Shown piece by piece: positions 1 through 13,470 of a stretch of 64,000 nt of DNA. The notes beneath the pieces are model-generated. The model saw nothing but the letters and a program-made list of their open reading frames with translations, was not told where the DNA came from and searched no databases. A program made the position numbers and the translations under genes. Positions within the stretch are counted from its first letter, which is position 1; every line of letters starts with the position of its first letter. The DNA comes from Populus alba (lineage: Eukaryota; Streptophyta; Magnoliopsida; Malpighiales; Salicaceae): NCBI RefSeq assembly GCF_005239225.2, contig NC_133288.1, positions 15,878,169 through 15,942,168 of the forward strand. The letters are read 5' to 3'.

Positions 1-329
1 TTTCATTGCAAAAAAAAAAAAAAGAACATGGTGAATACATGGAAATAATTTTACCTCTTAAAACGCAAATAAATATCGATTTCTTATAGTTCAAAATATA
101 AAAAAAAATGTAGATTGGTTGACGGACTTTTCCCTTACAAAAAAAAAAAATAAATAAATAAAAGAAAAGTAAAGAAGAAGAAGCTGCATTGAGTACAATG
201 TTCCCTAGCTTGGCTGGATGGATGGACACCGCAAAAACTGATTTCCAAAACCACGATAAGAAAATTAGCAATTCAACCCGTTTGATTGGTCAACGTTTCT
301 AGAAGTTGACTTCATCAATTACAGTTCCT

Positions 330-382
330 GGTGTGTGTGCGCATTCTAGATGCTGGTGTGTGTGTGTATATATATACATATG
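330..382. repeat. GT/AT microsatellite just upstream of the GH5-like gene
   Basis: Runs of gtgtgtgtgc, gtgtgtgtgt and atatatatac lie within 90 bases upstream of the ATG at 416. They probably fall in the promoter or 5' UTR. No clear TATA box is distinguishable from the AT repeat. Confidence 0.6.
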
Positions 383-415
383 CAAGTTAAGAACAAACAA
401 GAGAAGTAACGAAAA

Positions 416-3208
416 ATGGCGGCGATGTATTCAACAAGACAGCTGCTGGCCGTAAGTGTCGTAGCTTTAATCATTCTATCTTTCACATGGAAGAGTAAAT
501 CCCAGCTTTAAAATAAAAGCAGTTAATCTTGGTGGTTGGCTTGTTACTGAAGGATGGATTAAACCTTCTCTTTTTTGATGGCATCACCAACAAAGACTTC
601 TTGGTTGGTACATGAATGATTGTGATCTTGTATATATTTGTTCTGTCACTTCATTTTCATTCTGATGGGTTTAACGTTTCTCTTGGATCATCATGATCGT
701 CAACTTTTCTAGGATGGAACCGGGCTGCAGTTTAAATCAGTCACAGTTGGGAAGTATCTTTGCGCTGAGGCAGGTGGAGGAAGCATTATTGTTGCAAACC
801 GAACTTCTGCTCAGGCTGGGAAACGTTTAGTGTAAGTTCTTTCTTTTTCTACCCATGTTCATACAGTTTCATCAGTACGTGTGATCACAGTTTTTTTTTT
901 TTTTTTTTTCGTTGAAGTTGTGGAGGATCAACGAAACCAATTTCAACTTCAGGGTCTTTAACAAACAATTCGCGGGTTTGGATACCAATGGCAATGGGAA
1001 TTGACATAGTAGCTGTTTCTAGCACACCTGGAAGATCAGAAACTTTTGAGATTGTGAGAAACTCTAATGACACAAGTCGGGTTAGAATCAAAGCATCCAA
1101 TGGATTCTTCTTGCAGGTGAATTAATTATAAACAAATATAATTATCTTCTAACCAACTTAAGGCTTAAGTATAGGTTATGTTGTTTGTCAACTGCAGGCG
1201 AAAACAGAGGAGCTGCTGACAGCTGATTATGCAGGTGACAGCAAATGGGGAGATGATGACCCATCAGTATTTGTGATGACCATTGCTGGAAGGTTGCAAG
1301 GAGAGTTTCAAGTCACTAATGGTTATGGTCCCAAATTAGCCCCGAAAGTTATGAGGGTAAGAGCCTACTAAATTTATAGATAAGTTCATGATTTCCCGTT
1401 AATCATTAGCTCCAAAAAAGACAGTAATTTCTACAGTGCTTTTGGTTGACTGGATATTTTTGGACGGTTTGACTTTGAATCAATTTTTTTTTTCCTGTTG
1501 AATCCCTAATGCATGGATCAAATACAAGTGTGGACATAGCATGGAAAATTTCTGATTTTTAAAGGGCCCAGAAGAGGCAGTGAAGCTGACTTTTACATCT
1601 CAGAACTTCCCCTGTAGCCTTCGGAAATATCCAGCTTCGCTTCACTGCAGTGTCTAATGTTTACTTTGATAACGATTGTGAAGATGTAATAAAGCCAGTC
1701 TGGTAGAAAGCAATTGATGCCCTAACTGATGATGTCCATCTCGCAGGATCACTGGAGGACATTCATTGTTGAAGATGACTTCAAGTTCATATCTCAAAAC
1801 GGAATAAATGCTGTGAGAATACCAGTCGGATGGTGGATAGCAAGTGATCCCACGCCTCCACAACCTTATGTAGGCGGGTCTTTGAAAGCATTAGACAATG
1901 CCTTCTTATGGGCACAGTATGTACTTCTCCATCTATACAATCCACGCTTTTCATTGCCACCAAAATTAGATGCCTTTTCTTTTCAAGATAAAAAATTATC
2001 CAGCCAAGAAATTAACACTGCTCCAGTCATTAGGTTAGTTAACTAGTACATAAACTTGAATTGTGGCCAAAATCTTTCATTAATAGCCATCTAACATAGT
2101 AACATGAAGTCTAGACAATAGGAGCTCATAACCTTAAACATACAACAATTCTGACATGCACTTAGGCCTAGATAGATTTTGTTCAAAAGATTGAAACTTT
2201 CTTGGCAGTGCACAAAAATAACAGAGTTGTCATTTAGGTATGATAGAGGCAAATACTGTTTTGTGCTATCTGTACGTACGACTGCTGTTAATATTATACA
2301 GCTACAACCCCCATGTGATTTTGCAGAGTAAACTTTTGCAGGAATTATGGGTTGCAGGTTGTAATTGACCTGCATGCAGCCCCTGGCTCCCAGAATGGCT
2401 GGGAACATAGCTCTTCTAGAGATGGCTCTCAAGAATGGGGCCAAACAGATGAAAATATACGACAAACAGTTGATGTTATAGACTTCTTAACTGCCAGGTA
2501 AACGAAAATATAAATAAAAACATCCTGGGACTCCTCCAAAAGTAGTTTTGTGGTAACTAATACTTGCAAGTATCTAGGTATGCCAAGAGCCCAAGCCTTT
2601 ATGCAGTTGAACTCATGAACGAGCCTCGGGCACCAGGAGCATCCCTAGACAGCATGACCAAATACTACAAGGCCGGTTACGACGCTGTCCGCAAGCATTC
2701 CTCGACAGCTTATGTGGTGATGTCAAATAGGCTGAGCTCAGATGATCCAAGAGAGCTCTTTCCTCTTGCCAGTGGCTTAACCGGATCTGTTATTGACGTC
2801 CATTATTACAATCTCTTCTCTGATGAATTTAACAGCATGAGTGTTCAACAGAACATTGATTTCATAAACACGAACAGGTCGTCCCAACTGAATCACGTGA
2901 CCACATCAAACGGTCCTCTTACTTTTGTCGGTAAGCTCTCAATTTGTTTAGCATTGATTTGGGCATGAACGGAGCTCGCCTGGTGTCTGAATCTTAGATG
3001 GATTGATGCCCTATCTTTTGGTTTGCAGGAGAATGGGTGGCAGAGTGGACAGTTCAAGGGGCGACGAAGAGGATTACCAGAGATTTGCAGAGGCCAGTTG
3101 GAGGTCTTTGGGAGAGCTACTTTTGGGTGGGCCTATTGGACTCTAAAGAATGTAAACAATCATTGGAGCCTGGAGTGGATGATCAAGAATGGTTACATCA
3201 AGATATAG
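416..3208 (+). pseudogene. GH5 glucan 1,3-beta-glucosidase-like gene, frameshifted
   Basis: Eight exons are recognisable by GT-AG splicing and by similarity to plant glucan 1,3-beta-glucosidase A-like proteins (GH5): 416-603, 713-831, 918-1116, 1198-1356, 1747-1916, 2342-2497, 2578-2930 and 3029-3208. The start encodes MAAMYSTRQLLAVSVVALII, a hydrophobic secretion signal. A beta-trefoil-like N-terminal domain (exons 2-4) precedes the GH5 barrel. The barrel keeps the acid/base motif ELMNEP (exon 7) and the nucleophile region TFVGEW (exon 7/8 junction). The family hydrolyses beta-1,3-glucan in the wall or apoplast. The frame breaks by single-base changes near 510, 571, 808, 999, 3069 and 3094, while the residues between breaks remain conserved. 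The last exon recovers the usual C-terminus ending NGYIKI. The gene is either a young pseudogene or an intact gene with uncorrected sequencing indels; the identity itself is secure. Confidence 0.88.
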
Positions 3209-3235
3209 ATTTCAACTCGGAATCTCCAGTCTAGG

Positions 3236-6200
3236 TCTTCGATATATACATATATATATTTCACAGAAAGTATGCAGTGCCTGGTTTATAAGTATTACCA
3301 TGAAATTAAAGTAAACAGTATAGAACCTATTTTTGGAGATATTAGTTTTTGTTCATGCCCGGTCAATTATAATTACATGATAAATTTAAAAGTTTAATTT
3401 GACAGAACTTTTGAATAATATTTTTTTAATCTTAAATTATTAATTTAAGAGTTATTTTTTATAAGTAATTTTTATATAAAAAAGGGAGTTAAATAACTTT
3501 ACATTGAAAGCATATTTGATAAAAATGACTCCAATCAACTTTTTTTTAATACAAGTTAAGAGTTAAAATTTTAAAATTTTATTAAATTACAATATTAATT
3601 CGATTTTGTAGCTAATTTTTTATTTAATTCAAAATTTATTCTTAACTAAATTTATTTATAAATATTTTGAATAAATAAAAAAAAAGATAGATTACATTTT
3701 ATATCTTAGTCATTTTTTTTGCTTTGTCTTCACTCTTTTAAAAATTACAATTTATATCTTGATATTTATATGTTGATGACATTTTACATCTTCACTTTAG
3801 CGCACACAAAAAAAATCAACAAAAATATTTATATTAATTATAGGACTGTTATTATATTTGTATTTAATAACCACGAGAGAGGGAGGAGGTGTTAATGAAG
3901 CTAAGCAAATACTAAATGAAGCGAAGAAAATGAAAGATGAGTTACATAGAGTTTGGATCAAGAATCCTAATATAAAGACTTTGTCAGTGTAAAGTTATTG
4001 TTCATAACTAATTTAGCATGTGTAATGTTAATGTTTTTAACTATTATCATGTTAAACAAATAAAACAAAATATAACTATATAATTAGCTAGTGATCACTA
4101 TCTAATTTATCAAAAACATGCACATTGACAAATGAGATGACAAAACAAAGCATTCACAAATATTTTAACCTTTCATAATAGCCTGTAATGTTTTTGTTCT
4201 TGATTGAAACGGTTAAAATAAATCCATGTTGCTAAAAAGCACCACTCTTCTACATTGTTCAATTAATACAACTGGTTTGGGTGGAGCGTTGAGAGGTTGT
4301 ATTAGCATTAGTCTAAAATTTCAAAAATCATTAATTAGTAATATATAACTATAATTATACTAATAGAATTATCATGCACATTTATAAGATAACCTGTGTT
4401 TATATTAAAAGTTTGATAGGAGCATCATTTCTTCCACCTCTACCAACTTGAGGTACAATTGGCATCATTCTTCCACCTTTGCAAACTTGAGGGTACCATC
4501 TAATCTTTGACCAACAATAACTTCACCATGTCATTTATAACCAGGAATATATTCATCATTTTTTTTCCTTTTCATAATCTTTATCACCTTCCTTGTATTC
4601 ATTAGCAACCTCCTCATTTACACCAGAACTGTCAACATTAAACCTATCACTGCCAATATCAGCCTTATTACTTCTAACATTAACTCTATCTCCTCCAACA
4701 TTAACACTAGAACTTTCATTGCAAAACTATCACCATCATAATCTAAATCAAGACCTTTTTTCAAAACAAGTAACACCTCTTTATTGTTGATATATTCTAA
4801 TGAATTAACAATATTTAACAATAATAAAATACACTAGCAATGAATCTCAAAATCTTGATAAGAAAAAGTAATTGTAACATAAATTCTTGTTGCTTGAGTT
4901 CTAGAAAATAAAGATTATAAATTCTAGCAGTACGATGTAAAACGGACAAGATTTTATATTTAAAAGAAAAAAAATCATAAGAGAAATTGATTAAAAACTA
5001 ATGATTTTGTTTGATATGGGTCGTATATATAAGGAAGAGAATTAAAAGAGAGAGAGAGAGATAAATTATGACTCTAAGAGATAGAAAATCTCTTCTTTCA
5101 TTTTGTCTAATTTAACATATAATATATATGAGGTTATTTTATCTTATTTAAAATATCAGGTTGACCTAGGATGTAAACTATAATATTTGAAAAGAATGGA
5201 GACAAAATAAGAATATAATTAAACTATATGATGTAAACTCTAATTTAAAAAAAACATAAATTAATTGAAAAATCCATAGCAATTATAACATAAGTTTTTT
5301 TTTTTTTTTAATATCAACCTATTCAATATCACTAAATATGCTAAAAAAAATAAGTAAACCACTGTAGCAATTTATAATACCCAATATTGTTTTCACCCTC
5401 CAACTTTTTTAGACGGGCTCTTAGGAGGCTACCAGTCACCTACATTAAAAAAACTCTAAGAGTGGATGATGTAATGACAACTCATGGAAAGAAAAAATCA
5501 AGAGTGGACAATGCGTCGTCTGCTCTAGATGCACCTGAGATTTTTAATTAAGGCAAGGCCCATCAGTGCCTACCTTTTTTTTTCTTTGTTTTTCTATTAT
5601 TTTTTTTAATTTCATCTTTTTAGCATTAGGTTTTTGTTGATTTTTTATTAATTTATTCTTCAATATTTATGTGATTTTTAATTAGACTTCATAATTTATT
5701 TCAATTTGATTTTTATAGGTTTATCATGGTCTTCAAACAAACATCCTGATATTTGATTAATGCTCAATTTTATAAACGTTTATTTTTGTTATCAAACAAA
5801 CATCCTGATATTATTTTTTTTTTAATTTCATCTTTTAGCATTAGGTTTTTGTTGATTTTTTTATTAATTTTATTCTTCAATATTTATGTGATTTTTAATT
5901 AGACTTCATAATTTATTTCAATTTGATTTTTTATAGGTTTAATCATGGTCTCAAACAAACATCCTGATATTTGATTAATGCTCATTTTATAAACGTTTAT
6001 TTTTGTTATCATATAATTAAGTAAAAAATAGTTTACTAAAAAAAATTAAAAATTCAATAGAGCTCATAACCTAAATTGTGAGTTTGGTAGTCATGAAACC
6101 TAGGTCGATCCAAAATGTCACTATTTTAATATTTTTTTAAAAAATACATCATCTTTAATTTTTTTTTTTTTGTTAAAGTTAAACCACGTTTTTACTTGTC

Positions 6201-8201
6201 TTTTAGGTTGTTTTTAGATACATTAATTTGTTTAGGTCATATTGAGGTAACTCCAACATGATTTAATTTGAAGCTCGAGTTAGATAAGGAGCTGAATCAA
6301 GTGGTTTCAAAATTGATCCACTATGATGATTTAATGATAATATCAAAGAATTTACAGTAAAATGAACATTTAAAAAAAATTAAAAAAACAAAGCTCGTTC
6401 CCATACACAGCATAGCATGGTACAATTATCAAGCATCATACCAACAAGTTCTACATAATACATGCATCGTCAATTCTGATTTGAAGGGCACTCTCCAAAG
6501 TATAATTATGATTAATGTAGAAATATCACATGCTTCAGCTGGTGGGTACCTTACAAATATCATGTTAATGGTGATTGCGTGTATCATTCCCATAATCCAG
6601 AATGAATATATGTTAGCAGAAACACGTTTTTCTTGAGCAATCACTCCTCTTAAGAACTATTTTGGCAAATTATTAAAAAGGAAACATCAATTTTGTGGAA
6701 ATAAATCGGGACATCTCAATTTCAAGTAAGCTGCTCACATGAGTGGGTTCCAAAGTCTAGCTAGGTTGGACCACACTCATTAAACGATCCCTTACAAGAC
6801 GACTCCTTATAAGTCAAGAAGTAATTGTTGTACCTAGCCATAATCATTTTTCATTTTTTGAGAACTCATATTTAACCTACATTAAGCCTGTTAAAATTAA
6901 GTTATTGCAAAGTAAAGACATCAACACTATACTACGAATAACTACATTATTGACTCATGTTAGGCTAGGGTCAAATCAAAGTTTTTTTAATATATATATA
7001 AAACAATATTAAGGTATTATTAATGTATTTTCTAATAGAATTTTTTTTAAGTATTTAAGAGTCGATCTAATATAACCTGGTTTACCTTTACAAATTAAAA
7101 AATAATATGGACAACCGATAAAAATATAATTTGACTAAAACAAATTCATGAAAATATCTTTTTTTTTTTTTTTTAATTCTAACCCAAGATAAAGCAATGT
7201 GTCAAGAAGCTAATCGTAAAATTTTAGCCCAATTCAATGATCGAATTGAGAGTTATGCTTGATAATATAAAATTGATTAGTAGATAATTTTATGTTAAAA
7301 ATCTAAATTTTCTTATTTAGTTATTACTAGAAACATATCAGTTATTTTACTAAGTCATCGGTCCATTTTCTTATTTCAAAATATATTTATATTTTCTTCT
7401 CATCATTGTTTTATTTATAAACTTACTATAATTTTACAATAATGTTATCAATTTTTAATTAGGATTTACACTAACATTTTTTTACACAGTTCTTTCTTAA
7501 CTTTAATTTCTTATTTTTATTATAATACATTTATTTTTGAACTTTTTCTAATTTTTTTATCCATTAAAATTGTTACCAATTTCAACAAGATATACACTTC
7601 AATTATTTTAAGCAGTATGGGCAAGTGCCTATATTTGGCCACGTGCTGGATCCGTCCATGGCTGTGTGCAGTGGCGGAGAGAGAGGGGGTTGGCAGGGGC
7701 CCCGGCCCTGTAAAAAAAAATATATCTTCCTTGTAATTATTTATAATTTTAATAAAAATAAGTTAACTCTCATTTATAACTTGGCTCCCTCTAATTTTTT
7801 TGTCTTGTTTCGCCCATCGCTGTATGCAACCATTTTCTCCTTTTCTCGGAAGATTTAGTGTTAACTTTTGTGGTAATCTTATAATTACACAGAGCAATTA
7901 TGGCAGACTCTAGCATAATTGAGTCACATAGTTTTTTTAAAATGTGTTTGAAATTTCTTTTAAATATTTTTTAAAATACTTTAAAAAATATATTTAACAT
8001 AAAAAAATATTAAATTTATATTTTTTTAGTGTTTTCTGATAATTTTAACAAGTTAATATAAAAAAAAAACCTACATAAAAAAAAAATTATTTTAATATAT
8101 TTTTATCACGCACTATAACACTAAACTCACGTTTTCCAGAGGCAAAAACCTAGTTAGTCAGCGGCTATAATTGGAATTAAAGAAGGTGCTTCTCTGTACT
8201 T
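3236..8201. other. AT-rich intergenic DNA, no gene recognised
   Basis: About 5 kb with many poly-A and poly-T runs, stops in all frames and only short spurious ORFs. It includes a (GA)n tract near 5048-5061 and the direct duplication listed separately. Nothing in it resembles a conserved protein. Confidence 0.7.
5598..6013. repeat. Tandem duplication of about 210 bp, two copies
   Basis: The stretch beginning with a T-run followed by aatttcatctttt and tagcattagg, near 5600, is repeated from about 5812 with only small indels. Both copies carry the landmarks gacttcataatttatttc, caaacaaacatcctgatatt and aaacgtttatttttgttatc. The phrase caaacaaacatcctgatatt also occurs at the junction, which suggests duplication by slippage or unequal exchange at that short homology. 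Confidence 0.85.
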
Positions 8202-8701
8202 NNNNNNNNNNNNNNNNNNNNNNNNNNNNNNNNNNNNNNNNNNNNNNNNNNNNNNNNNNNNNNNNNNNNNNNNNNNNNNNNNNNNNNNNNNNNNNNNNNN
8301 NNNNNNNNNNNNNNNNNNNNNNNNNNNNNNNNNNNNNNNNNNNNNNNNNNNNNNNNNNNNNNNNNNNNNNNNNNNNNNNNNNNNNNNNNNNNNNNNNNNN
8401 NNNNNNNNNNNNNNNNNNNNNNNNNNNNNNNNNNNNNNNNNNNNNNNNNNNNNNNNNNNNNNNNNNNNNNNNNNNNNNNNNNNNNNNNNNNNNNNNNNNN
8501 NNNNNNNNNNNNNNNNNNNNNNNNNNNNNNNNNNNNNNNNNNNNNNNNNNNNNNNNNNNNNNNNNNNNNNNNNNNNNNNNNNNNNNNNNNNNNNNNNNNN
8601 NNNNNNNNNNNNNNNNNNNNNNNNNNNNNNNNNNNNNNNNNNNNNNNNNNNNNNNNNNNNNNNNNNNNNNNNNNNNNNNNNNNNNNNNNNNNNNNNNNNN
8701 N
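8202..8701. other. Assembly gap, 500 N
   Basis: Exactly 500 N. The length is a round placeholder, so the true gap size is unknown. It cuts the 5' side of the degenerate Athila-like element that resumes at 8702. Confidence 0.99.
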
Positions 8702-10790
8702 AATAGAACAAATTCTTTCAAAAAAGACAAATCACTATATTCACTTTAAAAGCCATGAGAAACATTTTACCAGTGTTTGGAAAAATAGGTATAAAGACTT
8801 GCTTGATACTTGTTCTCATCATGTGGTCTTGAAACATGGAGATTGGTTTCATATTTTTTTTGAAGGGTTAACAACCTAAAGATAGGCAAATGATGGAAGT
8901 GATGTGCAATGAAACTTTGAAGATAAAGACCCTAATAAAGCAATAGAGTACCTAGACTTGTTAGCTGAAAATGCTTAAAATTAGGACACTGCAAGTACTT
9001 GTGAGGCACCAAGAAAAACTCAACCTTATACATCTAGTGGAGGCATGTACAACCTTAGGGAAGATCATGACCTCCAAGCTAAATTTGCATCTTTAGCTAG
9101 AAAAGTCGAGGCACTTGAATTTAAAAAAGTGATAAATTAAAAATCTGTTCAAGACATTTGTTTCAAATCTGTGAAACGATGAACATGCAACTAATGATTT
9201 GTCCTAACTTTGCATTTTTTTAAGGAATGTCTCCATGAACAAACCAATGCTTTTAAATAGTTTCAAAGGCCAAATCAGAATCCATATTCAAACATACAAA
9301 TCCTGGTTGGAGAACTCACTTAAATTTCAGTTGGAAAAAGTGGTAACAATAATGCATAAAATTTTCACAGCCATCATTTCAAGTACACATATAATTTTTC
9401 AAAATTTTCATGGATATGCATCTCCTTATGTTCCCCCTCTTAAAAGAAATCTTGAGGAAACTTTATATGCATTAATTGAAAAGTAAGAGACAATCAACAC
9501 TCAACTTGCTCAATTAGTTTATGATCAATTTGAATCTACCTTTAGTAAAACTGAGTTTGATGAATATGAAAAATTACAAATGATTTATTCTCAAAAAGAA
9601 ATCAAGGACAAGAAAGGCACCGACAATGTTGTCGCAGATTATTTGTCAAAACTGACAATAAATTTGACATCTAACATCCCACCAATTGATGATTACTTTC
9701 TTGACGAATCCTTACTTTCTCCTAGTCTAATGCCTTGGTTTGCAAATTTTTATCAATTTTTCTTGCTTTAAGATATTAGCTTTTGGAGTGCCCAAGACAA
9801 AAAGAAAGTTTTTTGAACGAAGTGAAGAACTTTATTGGGATGACCCTTATTCAAATATTGTCCTGATGAAATATTTTGAAGATGCATTCCTGACAATGAG
9901 GTAAGTAGTGTCATTAAATTTTATCACTCTGAGGCATGTGGGGGTCATTTCTCATAAAAAAGACAGCTGTAAAAATCTTACAAAGTGGATTTTACTAAGC
10001 CCACCAATGTTCAAAAAAACACGTATGAATTTTGCAAAACTTGTGAAAAATTGTTTCAAAAGTTGATATTGGTCAAAAAGTTTTTGCTTTATAATTCTCG
10101 ACTCCATTTAATTCCTGGAAAGCTAAGATCAAGATGGAGTGGTCCAATTATTGTGAAACATGTGTATCCTTATAGGGCCTTTGATATTGAGAATCCAAAG
10201 AATGACAATGTTTTTAAGGTAAATGGACATCGTTTCAAAGTTTACTTTGATAATTTTTTAGTTGAAAATGACTCCATTGAATTAGGTGATCCTGTATATA
10301 TAGATTGATTATTTTTATTTATTTTTTTTCTCATTGTTTTTGTGTTTTTTTTGCGGGACTCTTGTTTTGCTAGTCTCTCTCACCTTAGTCAAATGACGGA
10401 TAATGGTACTCTATGACTCTTAAGTCGGTTCTTTCAGTTTCCTATGATAACTAATATCTGTGTATATATTTGTTCAATTTCTTGTTCCTTCTCTTTTCTT
10501 TGCATCTCTTTTTTACTTCTCATCTAAAAAATGGACACTTCTCTTGAAAAATTGAAAAAATATTTTCCCGCTTTGCCTCAAAATGCGATTGCAAAAATTT
10601 ATTATGCTAGGTGTGAAAGATTAAGGTTATTAATGAACCATGAAATTCCTGAAGATATTTGTTGGATGATTGAAGCAAATGTTCGATTATCATATGATTC
10701 TTTAAATTCTTTTATTTCATATATGCCTAGGACATGTAAAAGCACTTTTGCAAAGAAACGTTGTGCAAAATGATTGAAAGTTGAACATTA
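8702..10790 (+). mobile_element. Degenerate Athila-like non-autonomous retrotransposon interior
   Basis: This is a plus-strand relative of the element at 34865-44420. After the gap it starts in gag (RTNSFKK, then ETWRLVS near 8840), with stops and frameshifts. Gag landmarks such as EAPRKTQPYTSSGGM follow near 9005. A stretch equivalent to YSQKEIKDKKGT then runs into the remnant of the RNase H end (VVADYLSKL), then IPPIDDYF. An integrase zinc-finger fragment (FCKTCEKLF) is joined directly to the integrase C-terminus (LLYNSRLHLIPGKLRSRW, 9985-10308). The env-position ORF follows at 10531-10773 and is truncated. Reverse transcriptase, most of RNase H, the integrase core and here also the protease are absent. 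The copy is decayed and non-coding. Confidence 0.9.
10531..10773 (+). pseudogene. Truncated env-position ORF of the Athila-like element
   Basis: An 80-codon ORF starting MDTSLEKLKKYFPALPQNAI, nearly identical to the first part of the 182-codon ORF on the minus strand at 38738-39286. It stops just after the basic stretch KSTFAKKRCAK, before the Cys motif seen in the longer copy, and runs into LTR sequence. Function unknown. Confidence 0.85.
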
Positions 10791-11728
10791 AAACTACAAA
10801 GAAAGAAAACAAGAAAATGATCTTGATCTGAAAACCAAGATGCCTAAATGAATGGCAAATGCCTTCTTTTATAGGCTAAAATTCAAAACTATTCTTGGTA
10901 ATTGATTATTGATGTGGTGGCCAACTATTAATTTAGTGGATTTGGTGGACAACAAATCTGAAGTATTTTGGCTGGATGAAATGACATTGATGCAATCAGA
11001 ATTTGACAAAAATGTTTTATGAAAGTTGTTGGAAAATCACACCCACAACATTTCAGAGCATTTGGATCACTACAACTATGGCTAAAATACCAAGTAGTGC
11101 TTTTGGTAGACGTGGTGGATAGCTCTCAAGCTCTTTTCTGGATGAAATGTCATTTCTAACATTCAAATTTGAGTAGGTGGTCCGCATGAAAGTTGTTGAA
11201 AATTGTCTTATCTTTCCACTCACCAAATTTAACGTCATTTGGCCTTTTATAACTCCAGCTATGGGTAAACGTCTGAGTAGTGTTTGAGCTGGATTGCAGG
11301 ACAAATTCTGACTTCTCTTTTGTGGCTAAGCTTTGAATTTGCAAATGACAGATTTGGGTTTTCCACGCTTCATAAAAGTTATAGGCCTATATCTTAACTT
11401 TCTAGAACAATAAACAAAACATCAATCCAATATTCACAACTCTAGATATGATCCAATGACCGAATGGTGATTTAGTTCGATCCAACATCTTTTCTCTAAC
11501 CTTAGCCTTTCTTTGTCTTTTTCACTTTTAATAGTTAATCACATCAATCAATATTTTGAATTCTGAAATATAACTGCATTTAAAATGAGCATTTACCGTA
11601 AATTAAAGCTATCTATATTATCAAACTTGTTGTTATAAAACATGCTTAAGTTAGGAAATTCAATGATACTAAAAGTAAAATATGATGATATAAAGCCTTA
11701 ATAATAATGCACTTTTAAGTACTAATCA
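10785..11728 (-). mobile_element. Partial LTR of the Athila-like family (copy A)
   Basis: It shares the LTR landmarks of 34865-36586: gatcttgatctg, then cttttataggc (TATA box on the minus strand), then the terminal gtactaatca at 11719-11728. The other half of the LTR is missing. By comparison with complete copies the LTR is oriented as for a minus-strand element, opposite to the plus-strand coding remnant directly to its left. It is therefore not that copy's own 3' LTR in normal arrangement. Confidence 0.85.
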
Positions 11729-12717
11729 GTGGTGGTTGGTGTTACTCCTCTATTACCACTAATGGTTGAAGATAGATGACGATGAGAGTAAAATGAAGGA
11801 GCTATGGTTCATGATGCAAATAAAAGGATTGCCATGGGTGGTGTTCTTTAGGAGAAAAACCGTGAGGGGGCTATTTTAATGGTGACCAATACTGTTGGTG
11901 GTCACAATCATGAGTGTTTGTCTTCCAAAAGGCTAATATGGAAGGGTCACAACTTTTGATTTCGAGTGGTTGTCTTGAGTGTGTGTTTTTTTGGGACAGG
12001 GGAGATGGTGTTTAGATTTAGGGAGAATGACTAATGATGGTGAGGGAGAGAAAATGTGTGGTAATCGGTGATGGAGAAAAAAAAAAAGAGTAAGGAGCAA
12101 TATTTGTTGGATGTTGCTTGGTTCTCGGGTGGTGGTGCTGACGTTGATGACAACTAGAGGGGGATTTAATAGTTTGACATTGATGAAGAAGAAGGTCGAT
12201 TGTGATGGAAGGCTTGGTTCCTTTTATTTCAAAATAATTCACTCCTTTTTCACTTTTTTTATTTATTTATGGTGGGGTGTGTTGGACTAGAAGGTCCATA
12301 GTGTGGCACACCATGTCTTCTTCCTTTTGTTAATGGCAGTTGATGTTATAAAAATAAGAGAGATAAGGTTATTAGGGTTTTTTGGTGGATGGAAGGTAGT
12401 ATTTAAATAACTAATTGAATATGCCATTTCTCCCCCTCCTTTTGACAGCACACACACTCAATTTATATTGTAAATTCTTTGGCTTGAAGGCAAAACAAAA
12501 TAAAATCAACCATTGGATTTCAGGAATTAATCTCTATCACTTATTTGATTTTTTGCTGCTTCGTAAGAATAACTTAAAGGCAAAAACAAAGAAATATGAA
12601 CCATTGGATTAAGAAAATTGATTCTGGACCATCTAATTACAAGTTAGGTAGCTTGGTGAGAGGGTTTTCAATTTTAAAATTGGTCATCTCCCTTCCATAA
12701 TTATAATTGTATCACTA

Positions 12718-12770
<53 letters not shown>

Positions 12771-13000
12771 TTGACTTTTGAAAAAAAGGGAACATCAATA
12801 TCAATTCAATGAGACTAAATGCGTCAAAAGTAAATTTTTTATTTTAATTTTTTTTGGAAAAGATGCTGCAAATAATGCAAATATATCAATAACATATATT
12901 TTTTAGATTTTTTGTTGTTTTTTTTTGCTATTTTTTTGTTTCTTAATTTTTTTTAAATGGTGTAAAAAATTGGATGGCAACAATTGGCATAAATTATTTT
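11729..13000. other. Intergenic DNA without a recognised gene; (TA)n microsatellite
   Basis: No coding similarity seen. A run of TA dinucleotides occupies about 12718-12766. The 11750-12400 stretch is unusually G-rich on the plus strand (many ggtggtgg and gatgatgg words) but is broken by stops. Confidence 0.6.
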
Positions 13001-13059
13001 AAAGAATAAATAGAAGCTGTACCTTTAAGAAGTTACCCAGGTCAAGGTGAAAATTTTTA

Positions 13060-13470
13060 GCAAACAGAATTTTTATGGCAAGGTTTAGAATTCCAGAGTT
13101 TATAACCATGGATAATGCTATGGTATTTAGAGGGGAAAAATGAGGTGATTTGCTTAAGAATTTAGGATTACTATGGTTAATTCAACCCCTTGCTATGCTC
13201 GAGCTAATGGACAAGCAAAGTCAATAAATAAGATTTTAAAATTATCTTTATAAAAGATGATTACTAACAATTCTAAGGAGTGGCATGAATTTTGATGGAT
13301 GTATTTTAGGCTTATAGAACTTCACCTAGGACTGCAACAAGAATAACACCCTACTCTTTAATGTTTGGCCATGAAGCAGTATTACCTTGCGAAGTGAATA
13401 TTAAGTCTTTAAAAGTAGCATACCAGAACTAATAAACAAGAATTCAATACCAAAATGCAATGATGCAAGA
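13060..13470 (+). pseudogene. Ty3/gypsy integrase core remnant
   Basis: Translated across frameshifts, this resembles plant Ty3/gypsy integrase: FITMDNAMVFRG (the second catalytic Asp region), PCYARANGQAKSINKIL (covering the position of the catalytic Glu), then [18 protein letters not shown] and HEAVLPCEV, the usual sequence that ends the core. Several stops interrupt it. No LTRs could be assigned to it. It is an old, isolated fragment. Confidence 0.8.

Noticed and set aside
2091..2465. 124-codon minus-strand ORF
   Set aside because: Antisense shadow across an intron and exon 6 of the GH5-like gene.
8154..8749. ORFs of 185-192 codons on both strands
   Set aside because: They span the run of N and contain no readable sequence.
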